Shown here piece by piece: positions 29,536-38,980 of a stretch of DNA of 64,000 nt. The notes under the pieces were generated by a model. The model saw nothing but the letters and a program-made list of their open reading frames with translations. It made no database searches and was not told the origin of the DNA. Location of the stretch: contig OX637353.1 in the NCBI GenBank assembly GCA_951799405.1, positions 10,974,001 through 11,038,000 of the forward strand, in the 5' to 3' direction. Position 1 is the stretch's first letter, and each line of letters opens with the position of its first letter. Both the position numbers and the translations under genes were made by a program. Source of the stretch: Agapetus fuscipes. Taxonomy: Eukaryota; Arthropoda; Insecta; Trichoptera; Glossosomatidae.

Positions 29536-29893
29536 AGTTGATTATTTTGTTCAAAAAGCAGGCAATATTTGAAAGAGTGTTTAGCCCCCTGGAAGAATCG
29601 TCTGCTTTCATGTCTTCTCTCAACGTTATCCCACCACTAATGAAAGGCTTAACAAGCTTCCGTTACGGAATCGTTGTGTAACGGGCGGGGGCGCCGTTAG
29701 GGACGCCGTTAACGACGCCGTTTGATCGGCGATCGTTACGAAAAGAAATAGATGGGTAAACGCTCGGCTTTGATGCTTGTTTTTTATAATATTACTCAAT
29801 GAAAGTAAATTTTACGGCATTCTTACAAGTTTAACAACAAAACATATGTTTGAAAAAATTAACTTCTTTAGTTTTCCAAAAAAAAGAACTAAC
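29536..29893. other. No recognised feature
   Basis: Spacer; contains a short GC-richer run with CGCCGTTA repeated near 29690-29720. Confidence 0.45.
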
Positions 29894-30134
29894 GGGGTTA
29901 TTCTTAGACATTTTAGTCGTCGGTTAAAACCACGCTTTGACAAACTAATGATACCTGGGCTGTAAGTTTCATCACCACGGTCATTCTTACCTACCGAAAT
30001 TGGTAATATTTGTATGAAGATAAATCAGCTGTTCACTTGCGGCCATCTTGGATTGACAGGTCTTCATACAAATTCATCATTAGTTTGTCAAATCGTGGGC
30101 TCAACCGACGACTAAAATGTCTAAGAATAGCCCC
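29894..30134. mobile_element. MITE-1 copy
   Basis: Begins GGGGTTATTCTTAGAC, ends CTAAGAATAGCCCC, with the same internal TTGACAAACTAATGAT repeats as 16797-17034. Confidence 0.85.
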
Positions 30135-30137
30135 ATA

Positions 30138-30344
30138 AGTGTTCAATTCATATTCTATGCATTCCCACAAGCAGACACTTGTAAGTTCTCGGGTACACTG
30201 ACATTTCAAAAGTAATAACATAAACATAATGAAAACATAATCTGAAAAAAACATATGCCCTGCAACTCTTGCCGCTCTTCCCTGAAACGGGTGTGGAATC
30301 GGTAAAAGCGAACTAACTTTTTACAGCAATGGGGGTCAGCTTTA
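30138..30344 (-). mobile_element. SINE-1 copy, diverged
   Basis: Contains TATTCTATGCATTCCCACAA and CCCTGCAACTCTTGCCG; a ~50-base stretch in the middle is replaced by unrelated AT-rich sequence. Confidence 0.65.
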
Positions 30345-30345
30345 T

Positions 30346-30605
30346 ACTATAATCTATCTATCTATCTATAATCTAAGTTGCAAGGATATATTCATTCAAA
30401 GCTCTCAGATGTATGCCCACAAACAAACACGTGTAGTTCGCGCTTACAAATGCTGATTGTGTACTTACAAATAAAATCCAAACCTCAAATGAACATAAGC
30501 CCTGCAACTCTTGCCGACATTCCCTGAAACAGGGGTGACATTGGCAAAGTGAACCATTTTTTACAGTATGGGTGGTCAGCCTCATACCAACCTATAAGTC
30601 AAGGA
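30346..30605 (-). mobile_element. SINE-1 copy, young subfamily
   Basis: Complete; tail extended by an ATCT microsatellite at 30346-30370. Nearly identical to 866-1115. Confidence 0.85.
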
Positions 30606-30715
30606 ATACGAGTAATAAATAACATTTTAGTATAAGAAAACAACAAAACCTTAAAAATAAATCTATACAAAAAAAGTAAAAAATGTCTTATGCAAAAAAT
30701 GTAGCATACCAACCT
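30606..30715 (-). mobile_element. LINE-C 3' UTR fragment
   Basis: Matches the T-rich UTR at 750-865 in reverse; no ORF2 left. Confidence 0.65.
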
Positions 30716-30751
30716 ATTAATCTAGGAACATCACAAATCAACCGTAGTTTT

Positions 30752-30845
30752 TTTAATGAGTTCGGCATGTGAATTGACATAGACGAACTTGTGACGTCAC
30801 CCGACCGGGTTGCTAGGGAAAAGGCATACAAATTTTTTGTCATTG
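30752..30845 (+). repeat. R9 dispersed repeat
   Basis: GTGAATTGACATAGACG, then GTGACGTCACCCG and GGGTTGCTAGGGAAAAGGC. Relatives at 33188, 41448 (reverse) and 61075. It contains TGACGTCA, the palindromic CRE-type sequence. Confidence 0.6.
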
Positions 30846-30856
30846 GTCAATTCAAA

Positions 30857-31095
30857 ATTCTTGACTAATTGGTTAGTATAAAGCTGACCACCCATACTGT
30901 AAACAATTGTTCACTTTGCCAATGCCACCCCTATTTCAGGCCAAAGTAGCAAGGTTTATGCTCATTTAAGGTTTGAATTTTAATTTCCAAGTACACATGC
31001 AAAAATTTTAAGCGTAAACTTACACGTATCTGTTTTGTGGACATGTATTTAATATAAATTTCAAATGCCAATATATCTTTGCAACTCTTAAAAAA
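30857..31095 (+). mobile_element. SINE-1 copy
   Basis: Full length but diverged, ending in an A-run where others have GATTATA. Confidence 0.75.
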
Positions 31096-31299
31096 AAAAA
31101 AAAAACTCAAATAATAGATTATAGGTTTCTAAAGACTGCAGTCCCATACAAGACTGGCGTTTGCTCGCTGAGACAAAAGTTTCATATTCAAAAATGTTGA
31201 AATGGACAGATCTTGAAAACAAGAAAATAGATTATAAGGGAGTATTATATTTAAAAAAAAACCCAGGGTTTTATTTTTCCTAGTTACAAATTTATTTCT

Positions 31300-31339
31300 C
31301 CTCAAGTACTTTTGACTTGCTTACGTCATTTTCAAGAGG
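31300..31339 (-). ncRNA. Hammerhead-like structure with mutated core
   Basis: Minus strand: stem I CCTC/GAGG, TTGAAAA in place of CUGANGA, stem II GAC/GTC, AAAA in place of GAAA, palindromic stem III AGTACT. The architecture is complete but three catalytic bases are changed, so it should be inactive. Confidence 0.5.
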
Positions 31340-31408
31340 ACACTGGAAGAAAATTGAAAAGCAAAAACCATAGAGAAATGAGAAGTATGAGTTACGACAA
31401 CTAGGTAC

Positions 31409-31630
31409 TAATCTAATCTAATCTAAGTTGCAAAATATATGTAACATTAGAGGCTCACATTTCATGCATTTTCACAAACAGGCACGTATAAGTTCGCGCT
31501 TAACCCGAATCTCAAATGATAATACACAATGCAACTTCTGCCGACCTTCCCTGAAACAGGGGTGGCCTTGGCAAAGTGAACCATTTTCTACAGCATGGGT
31601 GGTCAGCCGCATACCAACCTATAAGTCAAA
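31409..31630 (-). mobile_element. SINE-1 copy
   Basis: Nearly complete; tail AATCTAATCTAATC, 5' end CCTATAAGTCAAA. Confidence 0.8.
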
Positions 31631-32030
31631 CTATATGTACAATTAGGTAATAACAAATATCAAAGGCGAAGAAGCAGGAATCTGAACATTGACCAAACAA
31701 TATGAATTACAATTTGTATGTTTATGAACTTCTAAAGCCCTAAAGTCAAAATAGATTACATTCAATCTTTGTGAAAGGATTCATAAAAAAATATATACAA
31801 TTTCAAGTCAACAGAAGTATGTCTGTGAATAGTTGAAGCGTTTTAATAATACAAACGTCCGGAAGTGCTATTTAATAATTTACAGGAAACTCTCCTCCCG
31901 GAATCCGCAACAGTGTACTCCCTTCAAATTTTTGTATAAACTCTTGGCAAACAAATGCTCTTAGCGAGATTCGCAGCTTTTTACGCGGCGACTTTTTTCA
32001 AAAAGCATTTGAAATAACGGTGACAGATTA
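31631..32030. other. No recognised feature
   Basis: Spacer. Confidence 0.45.
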
Positions 32031-32098
32031 GAACGGCACAGTGACAAAACGACACATGGCAAAACGACACATGGCAAAACATCATATACCTATAACAG
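32031..32098 (-). repeat. Minisatellite, outlying inverted part
   Basis: ACACATGGCAAAACG repeated two to three times, the reverse complement of the motif at 32400-32830. Confidence 0.65.
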
Positions 32099-32105
32099 AA
32101 CATAC

Positions 32106-32262
32106 CATCTATAATCTTTAATCTAAGTTGCAAGAATATATTGATTTAAAGTTCTCAAATGCATGCCCACAAACAAACACGTGTAGTTCGCGCTTCAAAT
32201 GCTGAATGTGTACTTACAAATAAAATCCAAACCTCAAATGAACATAAGCCCTACAACTTATT
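32106..32262 (-). mobile_element. SINE-1, 3' two thirds
   Basis: From the tail CTATAATCTTTAATC to ATAAGCCCTACAACTTA; 5' part lost. Confidence 0.75.
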
Positions 32263-32267
32263 GAATA

Positions 32268-32325
32268 TCCTCCATTGGGGATAAGGCGGTAAGATGTTTA
32301 TCTTTATGTGCAGCTTAGTTAATGA
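32268..32325 (+). mobile_element. SINE-3 3'-end scrap
   Basis: GGGGATAAGGCGGTAAGATG and GTGCAGCTTAGTTA match the SINE-3 3' end. Confidence 0.55.
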
Positions 32326-32399
32326 TACTTGGGGGCATTAGTTTTTTTTATAAACTTTACCAAATAATACATGCGTGAGTTCCATATTCTCATGTTTCA

Positions 32400-32830
32400 C
32401 TTTTTTGTCATGCCGTTTATGGTGTTTTTCGTTGTATGATGTTTTGCCATGTGATGTTTTTGCATGTGCCGTTTATGGTATGTTCTGTTTTAGTAGTATG
32501 TGATGTTTTGTAATGTGATGTTTTATACTTGTGATGTTTTGTCATTGTGATGTATTTTCTTGTGATGTTTTGTCGTAGTGATGTTTTGTCATGTGTTTTA
32601 CAGTTATTTTGATGTTCCGTCATGTGTTGTTCTGTAATATGATGCTCTGTTATGTGTCGTTATGTCATGTGCCGTTTATGGTCGGTTCTGTTTTAGATAT
32701 ATGCTATGTTTTGTCATGTGATCTGTTGTCTTGTGATGTACTTTTGTCATAGTGATGTTCTGTTATATGTTGTTCTGTCATACGTCGATATGTCGCGTGC
32801 CGTTTTGTCAGTGTGTCGTTCTAACATTTA
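32400..32830 (+). repeat. Degenerate TGTCATGTGATGTTT minisatellite
   Basis: About 25 loosely conserved units of 10-15 bases built on GTCATGTGATGTTTT. The same motif returns at 54440-54630, suggesting dispersal or a common source. Confidence 0.75.
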
Positions 32831-33187
32831 ACCTGCAATGACACCTCCGGAGCAAGTCGGCAACAGATTGGAAGCGATACAACCTTTTAGCGGACAAACA
32901 AATATACCTCTTCAGTGCGCAGCTTCCTCCCTGCTACTCCTATTTCTCCCTCCCACTCACACACACACCCACACTCCCCACCATCTCACCCTTCTGTGAA
33001 TGCGACAGGATTACTCCTGAAAGGTTTTAGCGTCACAGCCTTTGCACGTAGATTTTTATTCAAGTTTGTGTGTACTCTCAAAACACAATTACAATAATAC
33101 TAACAGCTTTAAACTCACTCCACGTGAGAGTATTTTTGAGCCATTTCAAGAATAAATCGTCATTTTTTGTAGATGTTAATAATGGGG
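32831..33187. other. No recognised feature
   Basis: Spacer; short CA/CT-rich stretch at 32920-32990. Confidence 0.45.
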
Positions 33188-33290
33188 TCCGCATGTGAAT
33201 TGGCATAGATAATATTGTGTCGGCACCCGGCTGGGTTGCTAGGGAAAAGGCATACCTATTGGTTTGATAGTTAGTCTACGAAGTCTCTAA
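33188..33290 (+). repeat. R9 dispersed repeat
   Basis: GCATGTGAATTGGCATAGA and GGGTTGCTAGGGAAAAGGC match 30752-30845. Confidence 0.6.
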
Positions 33291-33459
33291 AAATGAGTAG
33301 AAACTTAGTTAAGTGCCTAATAGTATTTTTAATTTGTTCGAGATTAATTAAGTGTTGTTTTCTCGATTGTTATAAAAATAAATAACACCTTATTAACTTT
33401 AAAACACTGTTTATATTTCACAAAAATATCATAAATTTAATAAATTAAATTTTAGATTA

Positions 33460-33500
33460 ACTACTAACGTTTTCGACCAATATGGTCATCCTCAGGTAGT
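33460..33500 (-). ncRNA. Hammerhead ribozyme candidate (left palindrome arm)
   Basis: Mirror image of 33504-33544, on the minus strand, with the same core boxes and stems. Confidence 0.7.
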
Positions 33501-33503
33501 TTG

Positions 33504-33544
33504 ACTACCTGAGGATGACCATATTGGTCGAAAACGTTAGTAGT
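33504..33544 (+). ncRNA. Hammerhead ribozyme candidate (right palindrome arm)
   Basis: Stem I 5' strand ACTAC (33504-33508); core CTGAGGA (33509-33515), which fits CUGANGA; stem II GACC/GGTC (33517-33520, 33526-33529) with one extra T before it; GAAA (33530-33533); stem III as the palindrome AACGTT (33533-33538); cleavage-site base A at 33539; stem I 3' strand GTAGT (33540-33544). Stem I pairs perfectly over five bases. A two-base-pair stem III is weak alone but can pair between two copies, as known for Penelope-like-element and retrozyme hammerheads. Confidence 0.75.
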
Positions 33545-33648
33545 TAATCTAAAATTTAATTTATTAAATTTATGATATTTTTGTGAAATATAAACAGTGT
33601 TTTAAAGTTAATAAGGTGTTATTTATTTTTATAACAATCGAAAAAACA

Positions 33649-34449
33649 TTAATTTTCACAGTGTTAATACACAAACCATAAAAAACATAATTAAGTGTTG
33701 AATTGAATGTTCTGGTAAAGTTAAACAAGGTGATATATAACGATTCTCCATGTTTCGAGAATGATCTTTATTTTTAGCGTAAATTAAGGGCAAAATTCCA
33801 TGTATCAAATCAATCAACCGTTGAATTATACTGTGTAGCAAATGTGACTCTGAACCAAAAGTGATAAAATAAATAAACAACAGCTGTTTATAATAAATAG
33901 AACCTGCTTAAAAACATGCCAACATGATTACATTTTTTGGCTTAGACTTTTATCTTTATTAATAAATAATTCCTTTCATTAGATGACAGTTCATTTCATC
34001 AGTCATTCTGCAGTTGAAACCGCAAGTGCGTACACATGGAAGGCGCTCCTTCTTCATCTCCCGCACACAATGAGCGTCTAGCATCCCCTCAGACTGAAGT
34101 CTGCCCAGTAGAAGTGTTGCGTCTCCCCCCCAGGTCTGATGTACAACGGAAAGCTCTCAAAGTCCGTACACAATTAATATCAATAACGCAAAATGTAATG
34201 CGCCGTCCGCACATCTCTAGGAGTCATGGCGTCGGTGACTTTAACGGTCACGGCCTTTCCTAGTTTTTTTCACAAAAATCACACACATTTTCGTGTTTTT
34301 TTTTACTTTTTAGCAGTCTGTTGTGTGTTCACGTAAAAATTGAGATTTCGACGATAATTAGTTGTGCAGCACAAGGTCATGTAATATACTCCAATTTGTC
34401 GAACCTGTCCGTCCGTCCGCCCGTAAGCGTGCATGCATTTATATTAATA
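33649..34449. other. No recognised gene
   Basis: A 75-codon frame at 34036-34263 (MEGAPSSSPAHNERLASPQ start) is GC-richer than its surroundings but not recognised. The rest is AT-rich spacer. Confidence 0.45.
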
Positions 34450-34690
34450 TTAAGATGATTTATTTGGTGGTTTTCGTGTGAATCAGACCTCTACTAATAA
34501 AGATTAGTAGGAGAAAGGAAAAACTAACTTTTGAATTAAAGAAATTGACCATATTGTTATTTCAAAGTAAAGCTTGCAACTTCCTACCACCGAACCGATG
34601 TCCGTAATGGGAAACTATTTATTTTCAAATGTAAGAGAGCTTTCGTTATGGTCACCTCTTTACTTGAAGTGGGAGGAATTTTATTTCTCA
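34450..34690 (-). mobile_element. SINE-2 3' part, 2c type
   Basis: Shares the internal block TTTTGAATTAAAGAAATTGA and GTAAGAGAGCTTTCGTTATG with 27743-28545. The tRNA-like head is missing. Confidence 0.6.
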
Positions 34691-34710
34691 TTAATAACTG
34701 ATATTTTCAT

Positions 34711-34838
34711 ATGAATGAAAAAGGTGATGAATATTGAGGAAATGATAGTGGTTTGTAAAGACAGAAAAAAGTGGTGGCGCATCTGCGGAGGTACCGGCCA
34801 CCCCTAGTGGAACGGCAGCAGGATACAGTACAGTACAG
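34711..34838 (+). pseudogene. LINE-D 3' end
   Basis: Translates MKKVMNIEEMIVVCKDRKKW, then ICGGTGHP and a stop; tail of ACAGT repeats. Confidence 0.7.
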
Positions 34839-34842
34839 GGTT

Positions 34843-34941
34843 GAAATAATCACCGAAACGAAATGTCATATCTGACACCTTTGGTAGAGATTTATCAAAA
34901 ACCTTCTGACATGGAATGAAAACATTCTACTTATTGAACTA
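34843..34941 (-). mobile_element. SINE-3 fragment
   Basis: GAAATAATCACCGAAACG and TCTGACACCTTTGG match the SINE-3 middle; head decayed. Confidence 0.6.
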
Positions 34942-34998
34942 ATAACCGGACAAAAGCAATTATAGCTAACATTCTACTGAAATTTTTGTACGAGTTTG

Positions 34999-35225
34999 TC
35001 TATCCAGTGCTTGTTTGGCTTACCTACCGTTTATTTTTAAGATGATCTATCAATGAAATTGTATTAAACATCACATTCTACACAACCTGATCTTAAAAAA
35101 ACATGTAAATATTCAAGCTATTTTTACTTTTTTCAAAATAAATTTTCAATCTTCATAAGGTAATACATTGGTCCAGCAAACATACAAGCATTGTGCAAAA
35201 CTTTGTCTTGTGCAGTGTTTGAATA
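34999..35225. mobile_element. MITE-3 copy, degenerate
   Basis: Starts CCAGTGCTTGTTTGGCTTA and contains ACATTGGTCCAGCAAACAT; the right terminus is decayed. Confidence 0.5.
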
Positions 35226-35235
35226 TAATCTTTCC

Positions 35236-35365
35236 ATAATCTATAATCTAAGCTACAAAGAAATGTTAACATTTAAGGCTCATATTAAATGCATGCCCAC
35301 GGGTAGGCATATGTAGGTTCGCGCTTACACATTTTGCATGTGTGCCTACAAATAAACATAACCTC
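35236..35365 (-). mobile_element. SINE-1, 3' half
   Basis: Tail CTATAATCTAAGC to ATAAACATAACCTC; joined to SINE-3. Confidence 0.7.
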
Positions 35366-35372
35366 ACAATAA

Positions 35373-35510
35373 ACGCAACTAAACTACACATATAGTGTAA
35401 CTTCTTGCCTGCGTTATCCCCGAAGGGGTCGCATGTGGCGATTCATGACTTATTTATTTTTACGGGTAAGGGGGCCGGCCTCACACCAACTACTTTCAGT
35501 TGAAGTATCT
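35373..35510 (-). mobile_element. SINE-3, 3' part
   Basis: ACGCAACTAAACTACACATA through CCCCGAAGGGGTCGCATG to the GGGGGCCGGCCTC segment. Head lost. Confidence 0.75.
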
Positions 35511-35932
35511 CACAATAGATATAACTAAACTACTTCATAAAAAATTCACTGGTTGATCAAATAATTTTTTTTTTTATTATTCTGTTACTGTTTTTTTCCT
35601 GAATAAAAAAAAATTGCTCACGTGAAATTACCTCTGCGGGTGATGCGACAAACAAGCAGTAAGGTGACGAGTTGGCGAATAGTTGGTCGAAATTGTGGTG
35701 GTCGCAAAAAAAAAAAGTGCGAAGTGTATTCATTCCGCTCCTCATGAGTTGTTAACGCTAGAAGTCAGAGCTGGCAAACCTTTTAAGCCATCAAAGCCGA
35801 GAGAGCACTTTGGATTACAATTTTTGTAAAAGTGTATTTTTTTTTTGCTTTTGCCCGAGAAGCCAAAGAGAAAGCGTGATGTGGCGCTTGCGAGCAACTG
35901 AGTGCCTAATGGCCAACAATAATAATGTTAAG
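35511..35932. other. No recognised feature
   Basis: Spacer with several A/T homopolymers. Confidence 0.45.
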
Positions 35933-36076
35933 CCTAAGAGCGCTATATATCCTAAACCTGTAGTATTTGTTTCTTAAGAGTGCTATATACCCTAAACCTG
36001 TAGTATTTGTTTCTTAAGAGTGCTATATACCCTAAACCTGTAGTATTTGTTTCTTAAGAGTGCTTTATACTCTAAG
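35933..36076 (+). repeat. 40-bp tandem repeat, three full units plus partials
   Basis: Units at 35951, 35991 and 36031, each starting CCTAAACCTGTAGTATTTGT, almost identical. Recent slippage or unequal exchange is likely. Confidence 0.9.
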
Positions 36077-36157
36077 TTTTGTTTGTTAAATGTTAAATAG
36101 GAAAAATATTTTATACGGTTTATGTATAAACACAGTTAAAATTCATATTTGATCCTT

Positions 36158-36450
36158 TTTTTTTAAGAAATTCTGTACGGGATTCTAGAGACTGTAGGGG
36201 TCTATAACACTTGTTCTAGTGCCGCAAAGGTGTACGAGCTTGGTCGTCACTACAAAGCGCCAATACTCAAGCAAGACCCAGGTGCTGTAAGGCTGGATGG
36301 ACCTTTTAGTGACCGGTCTTTGGTAAAGTTTTTATGATTTTTCTCAACCCCGCGAAGAGCATGTTTGGAAATATTAATTGTATATTTTGTGTGTTCCGCC
36401 GGGACCCGAATCCACAACATTCCATTTACGAGTCCGAAGTACCTGAACAG
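36158..36450 (-). mobile_element. SINE-2 copy, 2b type
   Basis: 3' end shows the 2b signature (GATTCTAGAGACT, AGGGGTCTATAACACTTG); the tRNA-like head is at 36395-36450. Confidence 0.75.
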
Positions 36451-36545
36451 CAACTGGGAGGATTGGCGCTTTCTACAACGACGACCAAGCTTGCAGAGGG
36501 ATCTTTAGGTGTGATACACACAAAAACAGCGCTCACCAAATGAAT
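36448..36545 (+). mobile_element. SINE-2 3' half, 2a type
   Basis: CAGCAACTGGGAGGATTGGC to ACACAAAAACAGCGCTCACC. Joined head-to-head with the 2b copy on its left. Confidence 0.7.
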
Positions 36546-36908
36546 CATCCTAATCTTATTATTTATGGGAAAAATACAATAAAGAAATGACAAAATGGAA
36601 TAAAAAACACCAATTATTTGGAATAATTTTTCACACAATAAATCATGCACGCTCATGTAAATTTGTGAGGTATGCGTGAGTGTTTGCTTGCACCCTCCTT
36701 TGGTTGCAAGAGAGTATTGTGGTGTTTACATTTCTCTATAAAGCACCCCCCCTCCCCTAGGGGAGGGTGGGGGACTTAATGCTTTTTCCATTTCCTCTGG
36801 TCTCCTCCATCTGTCCGGACAGCTTCCTCTTCCTTATCCATTCTTTGTGTCGGTGGACCGTCTCCCCTGTGACCATCAGAAATGCGTTTCATTTTTGCGT
36901 GTCTAAAA
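36546..36908. other. No recognised gene; C-rich tract
   Basis: Palindromic CCCCTAGGGGAGG near 36750-36770 within a C/G-rich stretch; otherwise unremarkable. Confidence 0.5.
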
Positions 36909-37049
36909 CCTATAATCAAAATTGCAAAGATACATAAATTACCATTCATACAACATGCAAAGATATTTAAGTTCTCCTTGCAAAATTAGCATGTGTTCTT
37001 ATAAAAGAGAACCTAAACCACAAATGAGTATTAACTCTGTAACTCTTAT
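36909..37049 (-). mobile_element. SINE-1, 3' half (inverted pair, left)
   Basis: Diverged, from CTATAATCAAAATTGCAAAG to about 37049. Confidence 0.6.
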
Positions 37050-37053
37050 CTAT

Positions 37054-37236
37054 CCATGTTACCCCGGTTTCAGTGAAGTCGGCAAAACTTGCAGGGTTTA
37101 TATTCATTTAAGATTCGGATTTTAATTTGTAAGTACACATGCGGCATTTGTAAGCGTTAAATTACACGTGTTTGTCGGCATGCATTTAATTTGAATTTTA
37201 AATGTTTATAATATATTTTTGTAACTTAGACTATAG
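37054..37236 (+). mobile_element. SINE-1, lacking 5' end (inverted pair, right)
   Basis: GTTACCCCGGTTTCAGTG through GTAAGTACACATGCGGC to TTAGACTATAG. Confidence 0.75.
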
Positions 37237-37883
37237 GCAGGTGTTTCCAATAAAAAAAATTGCCAGACTTTTAATGGCTCTCTGGTGTATGAAAAAAAGA
37301 CTCACGTTATAATTTTCAAATACAGCAGGTATTCATGCAAAAATGTCATGCAAAATGACCGTGTGCCGCGTGCATAGCCTACGCATCAAGCTTCATATTT
37401 ATCTTGCTTAGCGTTTATTTACTCTCGCATGCCACACACACGTTAACGTCCCCGCGTGTGTTCGTGTATTATCATGTAAATGTTTATGATGAATGGCACT
37501 CAGAAGTGGAGTGGAAGCGCTGCTTCACATTGTTCGTGAGGCTGGCTACTTCACGTAAGGATGCTTCGCTGCCAACTCAGTATTTATTTCTCACACTCAA
37601 GGTTTGAACTCGTGTTTACATAGGTGTATTGTATGTTTTTGTATATTTCAATCATTCATGTAAACAAGTGCTTCTTTAAAGATACCAACAGTTTTTGCCT
37701 TCCTCACTTTAGGTGGTAGTCTGTTTCATTTCATTGGGCCCGCAAACCGAAAACACGGTTCCCAAAATAAGTGCGTGTCTAACGTTACGCCTGGGTTAAG
37801 TCAATCACACCATACCCCGAAGATCTCAGCTTATCCAACCAACAATAGTGTTACAAAAACACAATCGGTTTATTTGTTTAAAT
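37237..37883. other. No recognised feature
   Basis: Spacer of ~650 bases; a 67-codon frame at 37404-37607 is not recognisable. Confidence 0.45.
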
Positions 37884-38173
37884 CCTGTGCGGGAGATTCC
37901 CTAGATTTCAGAGATTCTAGGGGTCTTTGACACTTTTTGTAGAGCCGCAGAGATATTTACGAGCTTGGTCGTCGCTGCAAAGCGCCAATACTCAAGCAAA
38001 ACCCAGTTGCTGTAAGGCTGGATGGACCTTTAGTGACAGGTCTTTGGTAAAGGAATATGAAATTTTCACCCAGGGAATTTGAAAATATAAAAGGTATATT
38101 TTTTTGTGCTCCGCCGGGGTTCAAACCCACAACCTTCCATTTACGAGCCAGAAGTGTTAAACACTAGACTACG
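37884..38173 (-). mobile_element. SINE-2 copy, 2b type
   Basis: AAATCCTGTGCGGGAGATTC at the left (2b 3' end), complete tRNA-like head at 38110-38173. Confidence 0.85.
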
Positions 38174-38180
38174 CAACGCA

Positions 38181-38512
38181 AAAAAAAAACGCAACTAAGC
38201 TACATATTTAGTGTAACTTCTTGCCGCGTTATCCCCGAAGGGGTCGCATGTGGCGAGTTGAACCTATTTATTTTTACAGGTAAGGGGGCCGGCCTTACGC
38301 CAACCACTTCAGTTGAAGTGGATGTTTCTCAGCTCCCGATAGTGCTGGTACTCATTTCTTGTGAAGGCTGAGTAAACCTTGCCGGTATTTTATTTTGGGG
38401 TTTGAAATAATCACCGAAACGGAAATCATTTCTGACACCCTCGGTGGGATTCGAACCCGAGCTTTCGGCATGGAATGCAAGCACTCTACCACCTGAGCTA
38501 TCGACCGGACTA
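38181..38512 (-). mobile_element. SINE-3 copy, full length
   Basis: ACGCAACTAAGCTACATA at the left; head (minus strand GATAGCTCAGGTGGTAGAG and GGGTTCGAATCCCACC) at the right. Followed by TACGGACCGG, the outermost bases of a SINE-2 head. Confidence 0.85.
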
Positions 38513-38731
38513 CGGACCGGTGTTATTTGCGCACAGCCAATGCATGGCTCAACCGCCATCCAACATGAATTTTTCATACAAAAACTCAATGATCCATGGA
38601 TCAGCTTCAGATCAAATATGTTGTTATAACCCTGATTGAATTAATTAAATAATTAGAACCATGCATTACAGAGACAGGGTTCCAAACCAGGAGATCCGTA
38701 GACGCACTGGTGGCACTGATGTCATACACTG
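38513..38731. other. No recognised feature
   Basis: Short spacer. Confidence 0.4.
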
Positions 38732-38980
38732 AGTGGCCTGCTTAAAGTAGCGCTGGGCTGGTCACGTCGCAAGGCAGGACCATGACAAGTGGCCGAAAAG
38801 GATCGTCCAGTGGCGGTCCAGAATGTACAAGCGGGGAGTGGAGAGACCTCAGGTGAGTGAGGTGGCTGGACGACATCAAGAGAACTGCAGGCAGAGGACG
38901 GCTGAACACAGCAGCCGATTGACAGGAATAGAGAGGATTTGAGGAGGTGGTCTAAGAGTGGACTGAGAAAGGCTGACGAA
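38732..38980 (+). pseudogene. LINE-E ORF2 C-terminus
   Basis: Translates with indels to WAGHVARQDHDKWPKRIVQW and RWLDDIKRTAGRGRL, the C-terminal region typical of non-LTR reverse transcriptases with a 'W-A-G-H' block. The end of the frame is repeated in tandem downstream. Confidence 0.75.

Larger units (their letters stand above)
33356..33648. repeat. Fold-back FB3: 145-bp-arm palindrome
   Basis: Left arm 33356-33500 and right arm 33504-33648 are reverse complements with a single mismatch and only three bases (TTG) between them. Each arm begins, at the centre, with a hammerhead-ribozyme layout. Long near-perfect palindromes with almost no spacer are unstable, so this is either very young or a library/assembly artefact. 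Confidence 0.9.

Noticed and set aside
32400..32830. CRISPR-like array
   Set aside because: Units are short, degenerate and contiguous, without constant repeats and unique spacers, and the DNA is eukaryotic.
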